A DNA stretch of 64,000 bases, from positions 62,001 to 126,000 of the forward strand of contig NZ_JACRVU010000003.1 in NCBI RefSeq assembly GCF_018811945.1. Reading direction: 5' to 3'. Origin of the DNA: Gluconobacter sp. P1C6_b. Its GTDB lineage: Bacteria; Pseudomonadota; Alphaproteobacteria; Acetobacterales; Acetobacteraceae. Shown one piece after another: positions 11,297-18,798 of this stretch; position 1 is the first letter of the stretch; every line of letters begins with the position of its first letter. The position numbers were made by a program, and so were the translations under genes. The notes under the pieces were generated by a model, which did not search any database, was not told the DNA's origin, and saw nothing but the letters and a program-made list of their open reading frames with translations.

Positions 11297-11461
11297 TCGT
11301 CTCTCCGTCAACTCCGCCGCGAGTTAGCAATCCGGCAGCGTGCAGGTGGTCGATCCTGCGCCCGAAGTCAAGATTGGCACCCCAAAGAATGCAACCTTTC
11401 GGGAATAAAATTCGTTCCGGAAGCATTTCTTCCGCTATGTCGGAGCAATCTCCGCCGTCCC
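11297..11461 (-). promoter_or_regulatory. rpoD upstream region
   Basis: A 165-bp gap between dnaG (stop at 11462) and rpoD that must hold the rpoD promoter unless dnaG reads through. A 17-bp inverted repeat CGGAAG-N5-CTTCCG lies at 11418-11434 close behind dnaG; it lacks a convincing T tract, so it is either a weak terminator or a protein site. No -35/-10 pair could be assigned with confidence. Confidence 0.35.
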
Positions 11462-13309
11462 TTACTCTCCGACCCTCTCTCCGCTTTTGAGGGCATCGCG
11501 AACCCTCAGCCGGGTCATGAGTGCATTGGGAAAACGAAGTCCGCTCTGCCCGTTCTCATCCACGAAAGGCTCCATATCCCCTTCAATCACGGCCCGGGTC
11601 ACGTCCTCTTCCAGGGTCCGCTCGAAGGTCTGGAAATTGACCAGAGCATAAAAATGCCACCAGCTTTCAATGACATCCACTTTCAGGATCTCATCCTTGA
11701 CCTTCCCGTCGCCCACACTGCGCGGCAGCGGCCCGCCTTTCACCCTTCCCGCCAGATCCGCCAGCCCATGCTCCTCCAGCCAGGACATGCAGCCCTCTTC
11801 CGTCAGGGCATCCCGCTCCTCTTCCTGACAGGACCAGTCCAGCAGGGCCGAGCGCAGACGATCCAGTTCAGACGGCAGATGCAGACCGCTATACGCCTGT
11901 TCCACCTCCGGAAGGATATCGGGATGGTGAAGCAGCATCGCCGTCATGATGTTCAGCCGCTCCAGATTTCCCGACTCCACATCGCGCATTGTTCCCGGCG
12001 CCTGCGTGGACAGCGGCAGACTCTCGCCTCCCTTGCGCGGGAAATTCTTTTTCCGCCGGAAACGCGCAAAGAACATGTCCAGCAGCGTGCTGCGATATTC
12101 CGATGCCAGCGCCTTGTCCGGAATAAGCCGCGACAGCGCCACCAGCTTTTCACGCAGCGCCGCCCGCTGGTCCGGCCCCGGATCCACCAGCCCCACCGTC
12201 AGCAGCCCGAACAGCTCCTCCGCCATCGAGGTCGCGCCAGACAGCGCCTCCTGCATAGCTTTCGGTCCCCGGCTGCGGATCAGACTGTCCGGATCATCTT
12301 TCGGATCCAGCCGACAGAACCGGATCGTCCGCTCCGGCGACAGGAGCGGCAGCGAAACCTCACAGACCCGCAGCGCCGCCCGCGCACCCGCCGCATCACC
12401 ATCAAGACACAGGATCGGTGAAGGCGACATCCGCCACAGCAGCTCAAGCTGCTCCTCGCCCATCGCAGTGCCCAGAGGAGCCACGGCCCCGCCGAACCCC
12501 GCCTGATCCATGGCGATGACGTCCATATAGCCCTCGACCACCACGAGATCCGCCCCGCGATGCACGGCTTCCCGCGCCAGGTCGAGATTGAACAGCGTCC
12601 GCCGTTTGGAGAACAGGGCGGTCTCCGGACCATTGAGATATTTGGGCTGGCCGTCTCCCAGCGTCCGGGCGCCGAAGGACATGATGCGACCGCGCCGGTC
12701 CCGGATCGGGAATGTCACGCGATTGAAGAACAGCTCCCCTTTCGGAGCCCCCTGCTCATCCACGCGCATGATACCGGCGCGGATCAGCATCTCGACCGTC
12801 ACCCCATGCGGTCGCAATTCGTCCAGCAACTGCCGTCCGTCCCCGGACCATCCCAGACCGAACCGCTCGATCGTCTCATCCCTCAGCCCCCGCCCGCGCA
12901 GATAGGCGAGCCCCTCGCGCCCTTCCGGCCGATACAGACGCCGTCGATAACTCTCCTGCACGAGATTGAGCACGTCACCGAGCGACTGCGCTTCCCTGGC
13001 ACGGGCTTCCGTTCGCGGATCGGCTTTCGGAACCTCGAGTCCCGCCTCAGACGCAAGCTGTTCGACGGCTTCAGGAAAGCTGCGTCCCTCGCTCTGCATC
13101 ACATAGCTGATGGCATCGCCGTGCACGCCACAGCCGAAGCAGTGGAAATGATCGTCATAGATGTAGAAGGACGGCGTTTTCTCGCCATGAAACGGACAGC
13201 AGGTTTTCCAGTTCCGCCCGGACCTCACCAACTTGTTACGCCGCCCGATCAGCGACGGAAGCGGCGTCCGGTTCCGCAGTTCGTCCAGAAAAGCAGCATC
13301 AATTGCCAT
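11462..13309 (-). CDS. dnaG: DnaG, DNA primase
   Basis: Synthesises RNA primers at the replication fork. The N-terminal CHC2 zinc finger is clear (CPFHGEKTPSF and HCFGCGVHGDAISYVM), followed by the primase core and a TOPRIM domain (VVVEGYMDVIAMDQAGF and LDGDAAGARAAL). The C-terminal part should bind the DnaB helicase. I start it at ATG 13309 (MAIDAAFLDELR, 615 residues); a GTG at 13351 would add 14 residues with no family support. The dnaG-rpoD order is the macromolecular synthesis operon layout. Confidence 0.95.
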   Translation of the reverse strand: MAIDAAFLDELRNRTPLPSLIGRRNKLVRSGRNWKTCCPFHGEKTPSFYIYDDHFHCFGCGVHGDAISYVMQSEGRSFPEAVEQLASEAGLEVPKADPRTEARAREAQSLGDVLNLVQESYRRRLYRPEGREGLAYLRGRGLRDETIERFGLGWSGDGRQLLDELRPHGVTVEMLIRAGIMRVDEQGAPKGELFFNRVTFPIRDRRGRIMSFGARTLGDGQPKYLNGPETALFSKRRTLFNLDLAREAVHRGADLVVVEGYMDVIAMDQAGFGGAVAPLGTAMGEEQLELLWRMSPSPILCLDGDAAGARAALRVCEVSLPLLSPERTIRFCRLDPKDDPDSLIRSRGPKAMQEALSGATSMAEELFGLLTVGLVDPGPDQRAALREKLVALSRLIPDKALASEYRSTLLDMFFARFRRKKNFPRKGGESLPLSTQAPGTMRDVESGNLERLNIMTAMLLHHPDILPEVEQAYSGLHLPSELDRLRSALLDWSCQEEERDALTEEGCMSWLEEHGLADLAGRVKGGPLPRSVGDGKVKDEILKVDVIESWWHFYALVNFQTFERTLEEDVTRAVIEGDMEPFVDENGQSGLRFPNALMTRLRVRDALKSGERVGE

Positions 13310-13383
13310 GGGCAGGAAGAGCCTTTCATGCGGGTTGGAAAGAAGATCCACGAGCGAATACAGCGCCAGCCCTTCTGTTTAAA

Positions 13384-13397
13384 GGAAACTTTTTCCC
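13384..13397. promoter_or_regulatory. GGAAACTTTTTCCC inverted repeat upstream of dnaG
   Basis: An imperfect inverted repeat 75 bp upstream of the dnaG start. Its reverse complement GGGAAAAAGTTTCC resembles the GGGAAAAAACTTCCC repeats in front of carA. Function unknown; it may be chance similarity of A/T-run sequences. Confidence 0.25.
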
Positions 13398-13437
13398 GAA
13401 ATCCACCATGCGCCCCTTCCTGACGAAGCGCAGAAAA

Positions 13438-13453
13438 CTGACCGATCGGTCAG
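13438..13453. promoter_or_regulatory. Palindromic operator 1 upstream of pntAA (TetR/NemR-like box)
   Basis: CTGACCGATCGGTCAG is a perfect 16-bp palindrome. Together with a second copy centred 34 bp downstream it forms a tandem operator in front of the pnt-adh operon. The core GACCG-N2-CGGTC matches the type of site bound by TetR-family repressors; the E. coli NemR box has a GACC-N4-GGTC core. No TetR gene is in the window. Confidence 0.65.
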
Positions 13454-13470
13454 CGCTGCCACAGAATCAT

Positions 13471-13488
13471 AATGACCGATCGGTCATT
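13471..13488. promoter_or_regulatory. Palindromic operator 2 upstream of pntAA
   Basis: AATGACCGATCGGTCATT is a perfect 18-bp palindrome sharing the 14-bp core TGACCGATCGGTCA with the first site. Centre-to-centre spacing is 34 bp, about three helical turns, which would allow two dimers on nearly the same face of the DNA. The AT-rich stretch just after it (13489-13530) could contain the promoter. Confidence 0.65.
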
Positions 13489-13548
13489 ACGAATAATTTC
13501 AGCACAGATATAATTTCTTCCTTTTGATATCCATCAATGGTTTCCGCC

Positions 13549-13599
13549 CTGAACAGGCGCCAAGATGGCGCCGAACAGGGCGCGGGCCCTCCTGTTCAG
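13549..13599 (+). promoter_or_regulatory. Structured leader upstream of pntAA
   Basis: A 9-bp outer stem (CTGAACAGG at 13549-13557 with CCTGTTCAG at 13591-13599) encloses an inner hairpin of two GGCGCC hexamers separated by AAGAT (13556-13572; the first hexamer overlaps the outer arm by two bases, so the forms may compete). It sits 52 bp before the pntAA start, in the likely mRNA leader. It could modulate elongation or translation; no known riboswitch is recognised. Confidence 0.4.
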
Positions 13600-13651
13600 C
13601 CTTCTCTTTGGCGACAGCCCGCGCCCGACGACAGACACAGGATCGCAGCCA

Positions 13652-14866
13652 ATGACTGTCAGGATTTCAGTCCTGAAAGAACGCGACGAAGGCGGGGAAC
13701 GCCGCGTCGCTCTCATTCCTCAGGTCGCCGAGAAACTGGCCCCGCTGGGGATCGCCTTTTCCATGGAGACAGGTGCGGGCGTCGCCTCATCCTATCCCGA
13801 CAGCACCTATAAGGACGTGACCTTCTCGCCGGACCGCAACGCCCTTGTCGCGGAGGCCGACATCGTCCTCGCCGTCCAGCCGCCAACGCTGGAAACGGTG
13901 AAGGCGATGAAGCCCGGCGCCATTCTCATTTCCTTCATCTATGGCCGCAACAACCCGGATCTGGTGAAAGCCCTGCGGGACGGGAAGATCACCTGTTTCG
14001 CTATGGAACTGGTGCCCCGCATTTCCCGTGCACAGGCCATGGACGCCCTGTCCAGTCAGGCCACGCTGGCCGGGTATTACGCCGTCCTGATGGGCGCGGT
14101 GCACATGCCCAAGATCCTGCCCATGATGACCACGGCCGTCGGCTCCCTGCGCGCCGCACAGGTTCTGGTCATGGGCCTTGGCGTGGCGGGTCTTCAGGCT
14201 CTGGCCACTGCCAAGCGCCTCGGCGCCGTCACCGAAGGCTATGACGTCCGCCCCGAGACGAAGGAAGAGGCGCAGTCGCTGGGCGCAAAATTCGTCGATA
14301 CCGGCGTCGATGCCACCGGTCAGGGCGGCTATGCCCGCGAACTGACCGACGACGAGAAACAGAAGGTCCGCAAGGCGCTCAGCGACCATATCGCCCGCTC
14401 CGACCTGATCGTCACGACCGCCGCCGTCCCCGGCAAACATGCTCCCCGCCTGATCGACGCCGAACAGATCAAGGCCATGAAGCCCGGCGCAGTCATCATC
14501 GACCTTGGCGCCGAAGGCGGCGGCAACTGCGAAGGCACACAGGCCGGACAGACCGTGCAGGTCGGGCCCACGACCATCGTCGGCCCCGTCAACGTCCCGT
14601 CCATGCTCGCCGAGCAGGCCAGCGAACTCTACTCCAAGAACATCATGCATCTGCTCCAGCAGATCATCACCAAGGACAAGGGTCTGGCGCCGGACTTCAC
14701 CGATGAAGTCATCTCCGGCACCGCGCTCACGCATGGGGGATACATCACGAATGACGGCATCCGCACCGCCGTCGATCCGAATTCGCCAGCCCCGCCCGCG
14801 CCTGCTGCCACTCCCGCGCCCACAACTCCCGCCGCAAACGACACGGGCAAGGAGACCGCAAAATGA
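13652..14866 (+). CDS. pntAA: Proton-translocating NAD(P)+ transhydrogenase, alpha-1 subunit
   Basis: NAD(H)-binding domain I of the membrane transhydrogenase, which uses the proton gradient to reduce NADP+ with NADH. The 404-residue protein starts with the alanine-dehydrogenase-like ERDEGGERRVALIPQVAEKL and has the Rossmann segment VLVMGLGVAGLQALATAKRL, followed by a Pro/Ala-rich tail. ATG 13652 (MTVRISVLKERDE) has an AGGA site upstream; an ATG at 13565 falls inside the structured leader. The three-subunit split is as in Rhodospirillum. It overlaps pntAB by ATGA. Confidence 0.95.
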   Translation: MTVRISVLKERDEGGERRVALIPQVAEKLAPLGIAFSMETGAGVASSYPDSTYKDVTFSPDRNALVAEADIVLAVQPPTLETVKAMKPGAILISFIYGRNNPDLVKALRDGKITCFAMELVPRISRAQAMDALSSQATLAGYYAVLMGAVHMPKILPMMTTAVGSLRAAQVLVMGLGVAGLQALATAKRLGAVTEGYDVRPETKEEAQSLGAKFVDTGVDATGQGGYARELTDDEKQKVRKALSDHIARSDLIVTTAAVPGKHAPRLIDAEQIKAMKPGAVIIDLGAEGGGNCEGTQAGQTVQVGPTTIVGPVNVPSMLAEQASELYSKNIMHLLQQIITKDKGLAPDFTDEVISGTALTHGGYITNDGIRTAVDPNSPAPPAPAATPAPTTPAANDTGKETAK

Positions 14867-15192
14867 TTACCGCAATGACATTCGTCATCGCCCTGTACAT
14901 CTTCATGCTCGCGGCGTTCACGGGCTATGAGGTCATCAGCCGCGTTCCCTCCATCCTGCACACACCCCTCATGTCCGGTTCGAACTTCGTGCACGGCATC
15001 GTGGTCGTCGGCGCCCTTGGCGCGCTGTTCAACGCGTCTTCCGTTCTGGAGCAGGTCATCGGCTTTCTGGGCGTCATGCTCGGCGCCGGTAACGTGGTCG
15101 GCGGCTATGTCGTGACCGACCGGATGCTGGCCATGTTCAAACCCAGCACGAAGCCCGCAACATCGGCTCCGGCATCAGGAGCCAGATCATGA
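14863..15192 (+). CDS. pntAB: Transhydrogenase alpha-2 subunit (membrane)
   Basis: Small 109-residue membrane subunit carrying part of proton-conducting domain II. Hydrophobic helices are visible near the start (TFVIALYIFMLAAFTGYEVI), in the middle (GIVVVGALGALFNA) and after it (VIGFLGVMLGAGNVVGGYVV), plus the conserved FVTDRML-type ending seen here as VVTDRMLAMF. It overlaps its neighbours by ATGA on both sides, so the three pnt genes are translationally coupled. Confidence 0.95.
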   Translation: MITAMTFVIALYIFMLAAFTGYEVISRVPSILHTPLMSGSNFVHGIVVVGALGALFNASSVLEQVIGFLGVMLGAGNVVGGYVVTDRMLAMFKPSTKPATSAPASGARS

Positions 15193-16610
15193 TCCTGCTC
15201 GCCTATATCGTGGCCCTCAGCGGGCTGATCGCTTCCGGCCTTCTGGTCTATGGCCTCAAGCGCATGTCCTCCCCCGTCACGGCCGTCTCCGGCATCGTGA
15301 CCGCAGGCTGGGGCATGCTGTTTGTCGTCGCAGCCAGCTTCCTGCAGATTTTCAGCGTTTCCGACGCAGCCCGGCCCCATCTCGTCGTGAACGTCGTCCT
15401 CGCCGTGCTCGCACTGCTGATCGGTGGCGGCTGGGCCGGGTGGAAAGGCCGCAGCGTCGCCATGACCGCGATGCCGCAGATGGTCGCCCTCTTCAACGGC
15501 ATGGGCGGCGGAGCTGCCGCAGCCGTGTCCGTCATCGCCCTCACCGGCCCGAAAGACACCGGCATCGGCCAGCTTCTCGTCACCGTCGCCGGTGGCCTGA
15601 TCGGCAGCATGTCCCTCTCCGGCTCGCTGATCGCCTGGGCCAAGCTCGACGGGCGCATGAACAAGCCGCTCCGCTTCGGCGGACAGCGCATCGTCAACGC
15701 CGCCGTCTTCATGCTGACGATCCTGCTTGGTGTCATGGCCGTCGCCCAGTACCATCAGCCCGGCGGTGGCCTGTTCGCCCTGCTGTTCTTCATCGGTGCG
15801 CTGCTCTGCGGCATCTGTATGACCGTCCCCATCGGCGGTGCGGACATGCCGGTCGTGATCTCGCTGTACAACGCCTTCACGGGTCTTGCCGTCGGACTTG
15901 AAGGCTATGTCATGGCCGATCCGGCCCTGATGATCGCCGGCATGGTCGTGGGGTCCGCCGGTACGCTGCTGACGGTCATGATGGCCAAGGGCATGAACCG
16001 CTCCATCTCGAACGTCCTGTTCAGCAATTTCGGTGAAACCACCGCCGCCGCTGCCACAGGCCCGCAGAAAGAAGCCAAAGCCGTCGCTGCGGGCGATGCG
16101 GCCACCACGATGCGCTACGCCTCCACGGTCATTATCGTGCCGGGCTACGGCCTCGCCGTCGCACAGGCCCAGGGCAAGCTCTACGAATTCGTCAAACTGC
16201 TTCAGGCCGCGGGCGTGGACGTGAAATTCGCCATCCACCCGGTCGCCGGACGCATGCCGGGCCACATGAACGTGCTGCTCGCCGAAGCCGGCGTGCCGTA
16301 CGACATGATCTACGACATGGACGACATCAACGACAGCTTCGCCGATACCGACGTCGCCCTCATCATCGGCGCGAACGACGTGGTGAACCCCTCTGCCCGG
16401 ACGGACAAGTCCTCCCCGATCTACGGCATGCCGATCCTGAATGCCGACAAAGCCCGTCAGGTCTTCGTCATCAAGCGCGGCATGGGCATGGGCTATTCCG
16501 CCGTGCAGAACCCGCTGTTCTTCCAGGACAACTGCGCCATGGTCTTCGGCGATGCGCAGGCCGTGCTTTCCAAGATGGTGGAGGCCGTCAAGGGCCTCTC
16601 CGCCTCGTAA
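15189..16610 (+). CDS. pntB: Transhydrogenase beta subunit
   Basis: Completes the transhydrogenase: about 270 residues of membrane domain II followed by the soluble NADP(H)-binding domain III. Domain III signatures are VIIVPGYGLAVAQAQGKLYE, FAIHPVAGRMPGHMNVLLAE and IIGANDVVNPSART. Length 473 is normal. It ends 24 bp before the first alcohol dehydrogenase gene, so NADPH supply and alcohol or aldehyde turnover are genetically linked. Confidence 0.96.
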   Translation: MILLAYIVALSGLIASGLLVYGLKRMSSPVTAVSGIVTAGWGMLFVVAASFLQIFSVSDAARPHLVVNVVLAVLALLIGGGWAGWKGRSVAMTAMPQMVALFNGMGGGAAAAVSVIALTGPKDTGIGQLLVTVAGGLIGSMSLSGSLIAWAKLDGRMNKPLRFGGQRIVNAAVFMLTILLGVMAVAQYHQPGGGLFALLFFIGALLCGICMTVPIGGADMPVVISLYNAFTGLAVGLEGYVMADPALMIAGMVVGSAGTLLTVMMAKGMNRSISNVLFSNFGETTAAAATGPQKEAKAVAAGDAATTMRYASTVIIVPGYGLAVAQAQGKLYEFVKLLQAAGVDVKFAIHPVAGRMPGHMNVLLAEAGVPYDMIYDMDDINDSFADTDVALIIGANDVVNPSARTDKSSPIYGMPILNADKARQVFVIKRGMGMGYSAVQNPLFFQDNCAMVFGDAQAVLSKMVEAVKGLSAS

Positions 16611-16634
16611 CACCCGCCAGAAGGAGCCTTTCCC

Positions 16635-17666
16635 ATGGCTGATACCATGCTCGCCGCCGTCGTCCGTGAATTCGGCAAGCCGCTCTCCATCGAGCGGCTG
16701 CCCATCCCGGACATCCAGCCCCACCAGATCCTCGTGAAGGTCGATACCTGCGGCGTCTGTCACACCGACCTGCACGCCGCGCGCGGGGACTGGCCGTCCA
16801 AGCCCAACCCGCCATTCATTCCCGGCCATGAAGGTGTCGGCCACATCGTCGCCGTCGGCAGTCAGGTGGGCGATTTCGTCAAAACCGGCGATGTCGTTGG
16901 CGTGCCGTGGCTCTACTCCGCCTGCGGTCACTGCGAACACTGTTTTGGCGGCTGGGAAACGCTCTGCGAAAAGCAGGAAGACACCGGCTACACCGTCAAT
17001 GGCTGCTTTGCCGAATACGTCGTCGCAGACCCCAACTACGTCGCGCACCTGCCCTCGACCATCGATCCGCTTCAGGCATCCCCCGTCCTGTGCGCGGGGC
17101 TGACGGTCTATAAGGGCCTGAAAATGACGGAAGCTCGCGCGGGACAGTGGGTCGCGATTTCGGGCGTCGGCGGCCTTGGTCAGATGGCCGTGCAGTACGC
17201 CGTCGCCATGGGCATGAATGTCGTCGCCGTGGATATCGACGACGAAAAACTCGCCACGGCCAAAACGCTCGGCGCGGCATTGACGGTCAACGCTAGGGAC
17301 ACCGATCCTGCAAAGTTCATCCAGCAGCAGATCGGCGGCGCACATGGCGCCCTCGTCACCGCTGTCGGACGGACGGCGTTTTCGCAGGCCATGGGCTATG
17401 CCCGGCGCGGCGGCACCATCGTCCTGAACGGACTGCCACCCGGCGATTTCCCGGTCTCGATCTTCGACATGGTCATGAACGGCACCACCATCCGCGGCTC
17501 CATTGTCGGAACGCGGCTGGACATGATCGAAGCCATGGATTTCTTCGCCCGCGGCAAGGTCAAATCCGTCGTCACCCCCGGAAAACTTGAAAACATCAAT
17601 ACGATCTTCGACGATCTGCAGAATGGTCGCCTCGAAGGCCGGACAGTGCTCGATTTCCGGTCCTGA
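16635..17666 (+). CDS. Zinc-dependent alcohol dehydrogenase (AdhP-like)
   Basis: Cytosolic medium-chain alcohol dehydrogenase, 343 residues. The catalytic zinc ligands are in CGVCHTDLHAARGDW and PGHEGVGHIVAVG, the structural zinc site is the four-cysteine loop CGHCEHCFGGWETLC, and the nucleotide fold is GVGGLGQMAVQYA followed by VVAVDIDDEK, whose acidic residue after the second strand favours NAD over NADP. A good AAGGAG site precedes ATG 16635. It is the fourth gene of the pnt operon. The natural substrate is unclear; short primary alcohols and aldehydes are likely. Confidence 0.9.
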   Translation: MADTMLAAVVREFGKPLSIERLPIPDIQPHQILVKVDTCGVCHTDLHAARGDWPSKPNPPFIPGHEGVGHIVAVGSQVGDFVKTGDVVGVPWLYSACGHCEHCFGGWETLCEKQEDTGYTVNGCFAEYVVADPNYVAHLPSTIDPLQASPVLCAGLTVYKGLKMTEARAGQWVAISGVGGLGQMAVQYAVAMGMNVVAVDIDDEKLATAKTLGAALTVNARDTDPAKFIQQQIGGAHGALVTAVGRTAFSQAMGYARRGGTIVLNGLPPGDFPVSIFDMVMNGTTIRGSIVGTRLDMIEAMDFFARGKVKSVVTPGKLENINTIFDDLQNGRLEGRTVLDFRS

Positions 17667-17690
17667 ACGATAGCCACAGGAGAACACGCC

Positions 17691-18674
17691 ATGTTCGCCA
17701 TGCAGCTCAAAGCCCATCACACCCCTCTGGAATGGGTCGAACTCCCCGATCCCGAGCCCGGTCCCGATGAAATCCGCATCCGGATCGGCGCCTGCGGCGT
17801 GTGCCGGACGGACCTGCATGTCGTGGATGGCGAACTCCCCCACGCCACCCTCCCCATCATTCCCGGCCACGAAATCGTCGGCCGGATCGACAAACTGGGC
17901 AGCAATGTCACCGGTCTGTCGGTGGGCGAGAGGGTCGGCGTGCCCTGGCTCGGACATACCTGCGGACACTGCTATTACTGCACGCACGGGATGGAAAATC
18001 TCTGCGACCATCCCCTCTTCACAGGCTTCACCCGCAATGGCGGCTACGCCACCATGACGGTCGCCGATGCCCGTTACGCCTTCCCGATGGGCGACAAGGG
18101 CGAAGACAAGGATCTGGCTCCCCTGCTCTGCGCCGGGCTGATCGGCTGGCGCTGCCTGAACAAGGCGGGAGATGGAAAGAAAATCGGCCTCTACGGCTTC
18201 GGCGCGGCCGCCCATATCATCACGCAGGTCCTGCGCTGGCAGGGCCGGGACGTCTACGCCTTCACGTCCCCCGGCGACACGCAGAAACAGGATTTCGCCC
18301 GCTCCCTCGGCGCAATCTGGGCCGGTGGCTCGGACGAACTGCCGCCCGAACCGCTCGACGCCGTCATCCTCTTCGCCCCCGTCGGCGCCCTGCTCCCCGC
18401 CGGTCTCAAAGCCATTCGCAAGGGCGGAAAAGTCGTGTGTGGCGGCATCCACATGAGCGAGATCCCGGCCTTTTCCTACGACACGCTGTGGGAAGAGCGC
18501 GAAATCGTCTCCGTCGCCAACCTAACCCGGCAGGACGGTCTGGAATTCCTGAAAATCGCTCCGGAAATCGGCATCAAAGTGACCAACACCCCCTATGCCC
18601 TCAAAGACGCCAATCAGGCCCTCGATGACCTTCGGCACGGCCGTTTCGACGGTGCCGCCGTATTGCTGCCCTGA
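17691..18674 (+). CDS. Second zinc-dependent alcohol dehydrogenase
   Basis: Another medium-chain dehydrogenase, 327 residues, only distantly similar to its neighbour. It keeps the catalytic zinc site (CGVCRTDLHVVDG, PGHEIVGRID), the structural zinc loop (CGHCYYCTHGMENLC) and a Rossmann segment (GLYGFGAAAHIITQVLRWQG) with an atypical GFGAAA. The residue after the second strand is Thr/Ser (AFTSPGD) rather than an acid, which hints at NADP(H) use, fitting a position behind pntB. A CAGGAG site precedes ATG 17691, 24 bp after the first dehydrogenase. Confidence 0.87.
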   Translation: MFAMQLKAHHTPLEWVELPDPEPGPDEIRIRIGACGVCRTDLHVVDGELPHATLPIIPGHEIVGRIDKLGSNVTGLSVGERVGVPWLGHTCGHCYYCTHGMENLCDHPLFTGFTRNGGYATMTVADARYAFPMGDKGEDKDLAPLLCAGLIGWRCLNKAGDGKKIGLYGFGAAAHIITQVLRWQGRDVYAFTSPGDTQKQDFARSLGAIWAGGSDELPPEPLDAVILFAPVGALLPAGLKAIRKGGKVVCGGIHMSEIPAFSYDTLWEEREIVSVANLTRQDGLEFLKIAPEIGIKVTNTPYALKDANQALDDLRHGRFDGAAVLLP

Positions 18675-18798
18675 TCCACGTCAAAAGCAGGTTTCAGAAA
18701 GATGAATTTTCAGGATACATATTGCACAGCGCGACAGAAAGTATCGCGCATGGATCCTGAAACCATCGCAATACTGCGCGCTACCATCAGAAAGAGAT

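Noticed and set aside
13556-13572. GGCGCC-AAGAT-GGCGCC as a protein operator
   Set aside because: GGCGCC is common in this GC-rich genome and the pair lies inside a larger complementary structure, so an RNA fold seems the better explanation.
15105-18452. 1115-codon open frame on the minus strand opposite pntB and the dehydrogenases
   Set aside because: Gly/Asp/His/Glu-rich shadow of four well supported plus-strand genes; it spans their start and stop signals and has no family match I recognise.
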